DNA of 13,646 nt, taken from assembly GCA_009783975.1 (NCBI GenBank), contig WRCL01000013.1, positions 1-13,646 of the forward strand, read 5' to 3'. Shown piece by piece: positions 12,352 through 13,646 of this stretch. Below the pieces are notes generated by a model. That model searched no databases. It was not told where the DNA came from and worked only from the letters and a program-made list of their open reading frames with translations. Every line of letters starts with the position of its first letter. The stretch's first letter is position 1. The stretch comes from Micrococcales bacterium. GTDB lineage: Bacteria > Actinomycetota > Actinomycetes > Actinomycetales > Cellulomonadaceae. Position numbers and translations under genes: made by a program.

Positions 12352-13485
12352 GTGAGCCAACCAACCCGCGCCCAGATCCGCCGGTGGCGCCGGCACCTGG
12401 CCGACGAACGGGCCGAAGCGGCTGTCTACCGAGACCTGGCGTCGCGGTGCGACAACGAAGAACGCGAGATCCTGCTCGCCCTGGCCGAGGCTGAGGGCCG
12501 CCACGAGGCGCACTGGGTCGCGCTGCTCGGTGACCACGTCGGACGTCCCCGGTACGCGCTGCGCAGCCGGGTGCTGGGGTGGGGGGCCCGGCGTTTCGGG
12601 TGGGTCTTCGTCCTGGCGCTGACCCAACGCGCCGAGACCCGCGCCTCGAGACGGACCAGCGGCGACCAGACCGCCCAGATGGTCGCCGACGAGGCGATCC
12701 ACGCCGAGGTCGTCCGGGGCCTGGCCGCCCGCGGCCGCCAGCGTATGTCCGGGTCGTTCCGTGCCGCGGTGTTCGGGGCCAACGACGGGCTGGTGTCCAA
12801 CCTTGCCCTGGTGCTGGGGATCGGGGCCTCAGGTGTCTCCTCGGCGACGGTGCTGTTCACCGGTGTGGCCGGGCTCCTGGCCGGTGCGTTGTCCATGGCC
12901 GCCGGTGAGTACGTGTCGGTCAGCTCCCAGCGCGAGCTGCTCTTCGCGCGCCGCCCCGGGCTGGCCGCCGGCGAGTCGCTGCGGGCCGTGGACGCCGAGA
13001 CCAACGAGCTTGCCCTGGTCTACCGGGCCCACGGCCTGGACCCTCAGGTCGCCGCCGAACGTGCGCGGGTCGTGCTCGATGCTGTCGCCGACCTTGACCA
13101 CATGTGGTCCGACAACCCCCAGTACGACCAGACCAACCGTCCGGCCGGGACCTTGTCCGACCTGCCCGGTGGTCGGCTCGGCGCTATGGACGACGAGCAC
13201 GAAGCGGTCGGCACCGCGTGGGGGGCAGCGGGTTCGTCGTTCGCGTTCTTCGCCTCAGGGGCGGTCGTCCCCGTCGTGCCTTACCTGCTCGGGGCGCAAG
13301 GCCTCACCGCTGTTCTGTGGTCGGCGGGTCTGGTCGGCGTGGCGCTGCTGGCCACCGGTGCGGTCGTCGGGCTGCTGTCAGGTTCGTCGCCGCTGTGGCG
13401 TGCCGCACGCCAGCTCGCGATCGGGTGGGGCGCTGCCGCGGCGACCTACGTGCTCGGTTCGTTGTTCCACGTCAGCGGCATCTGA
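12352..13485 (+). CDS. Ferritin-like domain fused to VIT1/CCC1 transporter
   Basis: The protein is predicted to move Fe(II) or Mn(II) across the cytoplasmic membrane. The N-terminal part (residues 8-125) is a ferritin-like/rubrerythrin-like helical domain with E19, E22, E48-G-R-H51 and E114-A-I-H117, two ExxH motifs suited to a di-iron site. The C-terminal part (133-377) is a VIT1/CCC1 domain, opening with SFRAAVFGANDGLVSNLALV and LAGALSMAAGEYVSVSSQRE, with about five membrane helices in all. The architecture resembles membrane-bound ferritin (MbfA), where the soluble domain feeds or gates the exporter. I chose GTG 12352 because GAGGA (12339-12343) is 8 nt upstream; ATG 12343 would leave no room for a ribosome site. 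At 377 aa it is full length. The intergenic region shared with the YtxH-like gene shows no clear iron-box. Confidence 0.92.
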   Translation: MSQPTRAQIRRWRRHLADERAEAAVYRDLASRCDNEEREILLALAEAEGRHEAHWVALLGDHVGRPRYALRSRVLGWGARRFGWVFVLALTQRAETRASRRTSGDQTAQMVADEAIHAEVVRGLAARGRQRMSGSFRAAVFGANDGLVSNLALVLGIGASGVSSATVLFTGVAGLLAGALSMAAGEYVSVSSQRELLFARRPGLAAGESLRAVDAETNELALVYRAHGLDPQVAAERARVVLDAVADLDHMWSDNPQYDQTNRPAGTLSDLPGGRLGAMDDEHEAVGTAWGAAGSSFAFFASGAVVPVVPYLLGAQGLTAVLWSAGLVGVALLATGAVVGLLSGSSPLWRAARQLAIGWGAAAATYVLGSLFHVSGI

Positions 13486-13527
13486 ACCTGGATCCACCGA
13501 TTTTCCCGGCGGCGCGTCACTAATAGT

Positions 13528-13646
13528 CTGTCGCACCTAAAATGCCGGGTTCGCGCCGCCATGCGGGGCCCCTGGCCGCGTTGTCGTCGTCGGACGCAGC
13601 GCTGCTGCGACGCTCCTCCTCCGCCTCGCCAGGCACCCCACCTGAC
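13528..13646. mobile_element. MITE-like dispersed repeat, second copy (cut by window end)
   Basis: This copy aligns with 9554-9666: a 39-bp block (13573-13611 against 9599-9637) is identical, and the stretches GCCGGGTTCGCG, GCCATGCGG and GGCACCCCACCTGAC are shared. The terminal repeat here (CTGTCGCACCTAAAATGCCGG) differs at several positions, and there is a 6-bp length difference near 13612-13630. It begins 42 nt after the VIT1 gene stop. The right end lies outside the window. The 13486-13527 spacer holds nothing recognisable. Confidence 0.75.

Overview
The window is high-GC DNA from an actinobacterium. The evidence is high G+C with strong G/C bias at third codon positions, TANNNT boxes placed 6-8 nt before start codons (leaderless transcription), a DUF5926-family gene typical of actinobacteria, and secreted proteins with long Pro/Glu linkers. 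The gene mix fits the order Micrococcales (Cellulomonas/Sanguibacter-like), but the genus is a guess. I see no tRNA, rRNA, CRISPR array, integrase or intact transposase.

Region 1 (1-2412) looks accessory and partly decayed. An intact class II Fic protein is followed by a hairpin. Next comes the 3' remnant of a COG2865-type ATP-binding protein that has lost its 5' half, carries a one-base frameshift and contains a run of 'GVEV' repeats. This remnant is bracketed by a perfect 27-bp direct repeat. The right copy is the 3' end of the next gene (DUF5926); the left copy lies out of place just before the remnant.

Region 2 (2387-7626) is all on the minus strand. In transcription order it holds a NarL-type sensor kinase without a membrane sensor, its LuxR/NarL response regulator (8-nt overlap), a hairpin, an ABC ATPase with its own leaderless promoter, an ABC-2 permease with a cysteine-rich ectodomain (ATGA overlap), and the DUF5926 protein. 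A 92-bp long-armed palindrome lies between the permease and DUF5926, where the N-terminal metal-binding segment of DUF5926 is normally encoded. The two-component pair probably controls the neighbouring ABC exporter.

Region 3 (7627-9542) is a divergent intergenic region followed by two plus-strand genes for exported proteins: a small Pro/Glu-rich protein with no catalytic domain, and a CAP/SCP-domain protein. The two genes share a promoter-proximal motif at almost the same distance from their start codons. A perfect CRP-type palindrome lies between them.

Region 4 (9543-13646) is more housekeeping in character: phosphoglucomutase (pgm), a strong hairpin terminator, a small lipoprotein and a YtxH-like protein on the minus strand, and a ferritin-like/VIT1 membrane protein on the plus strand. 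Two copies of a dispersed repeat, about 146 bp long with 21-bp terminal inverted repeats in the complete copy, sit just downstream of the CAP gene and of the VIT1 gene. The second copy runs off the window end.
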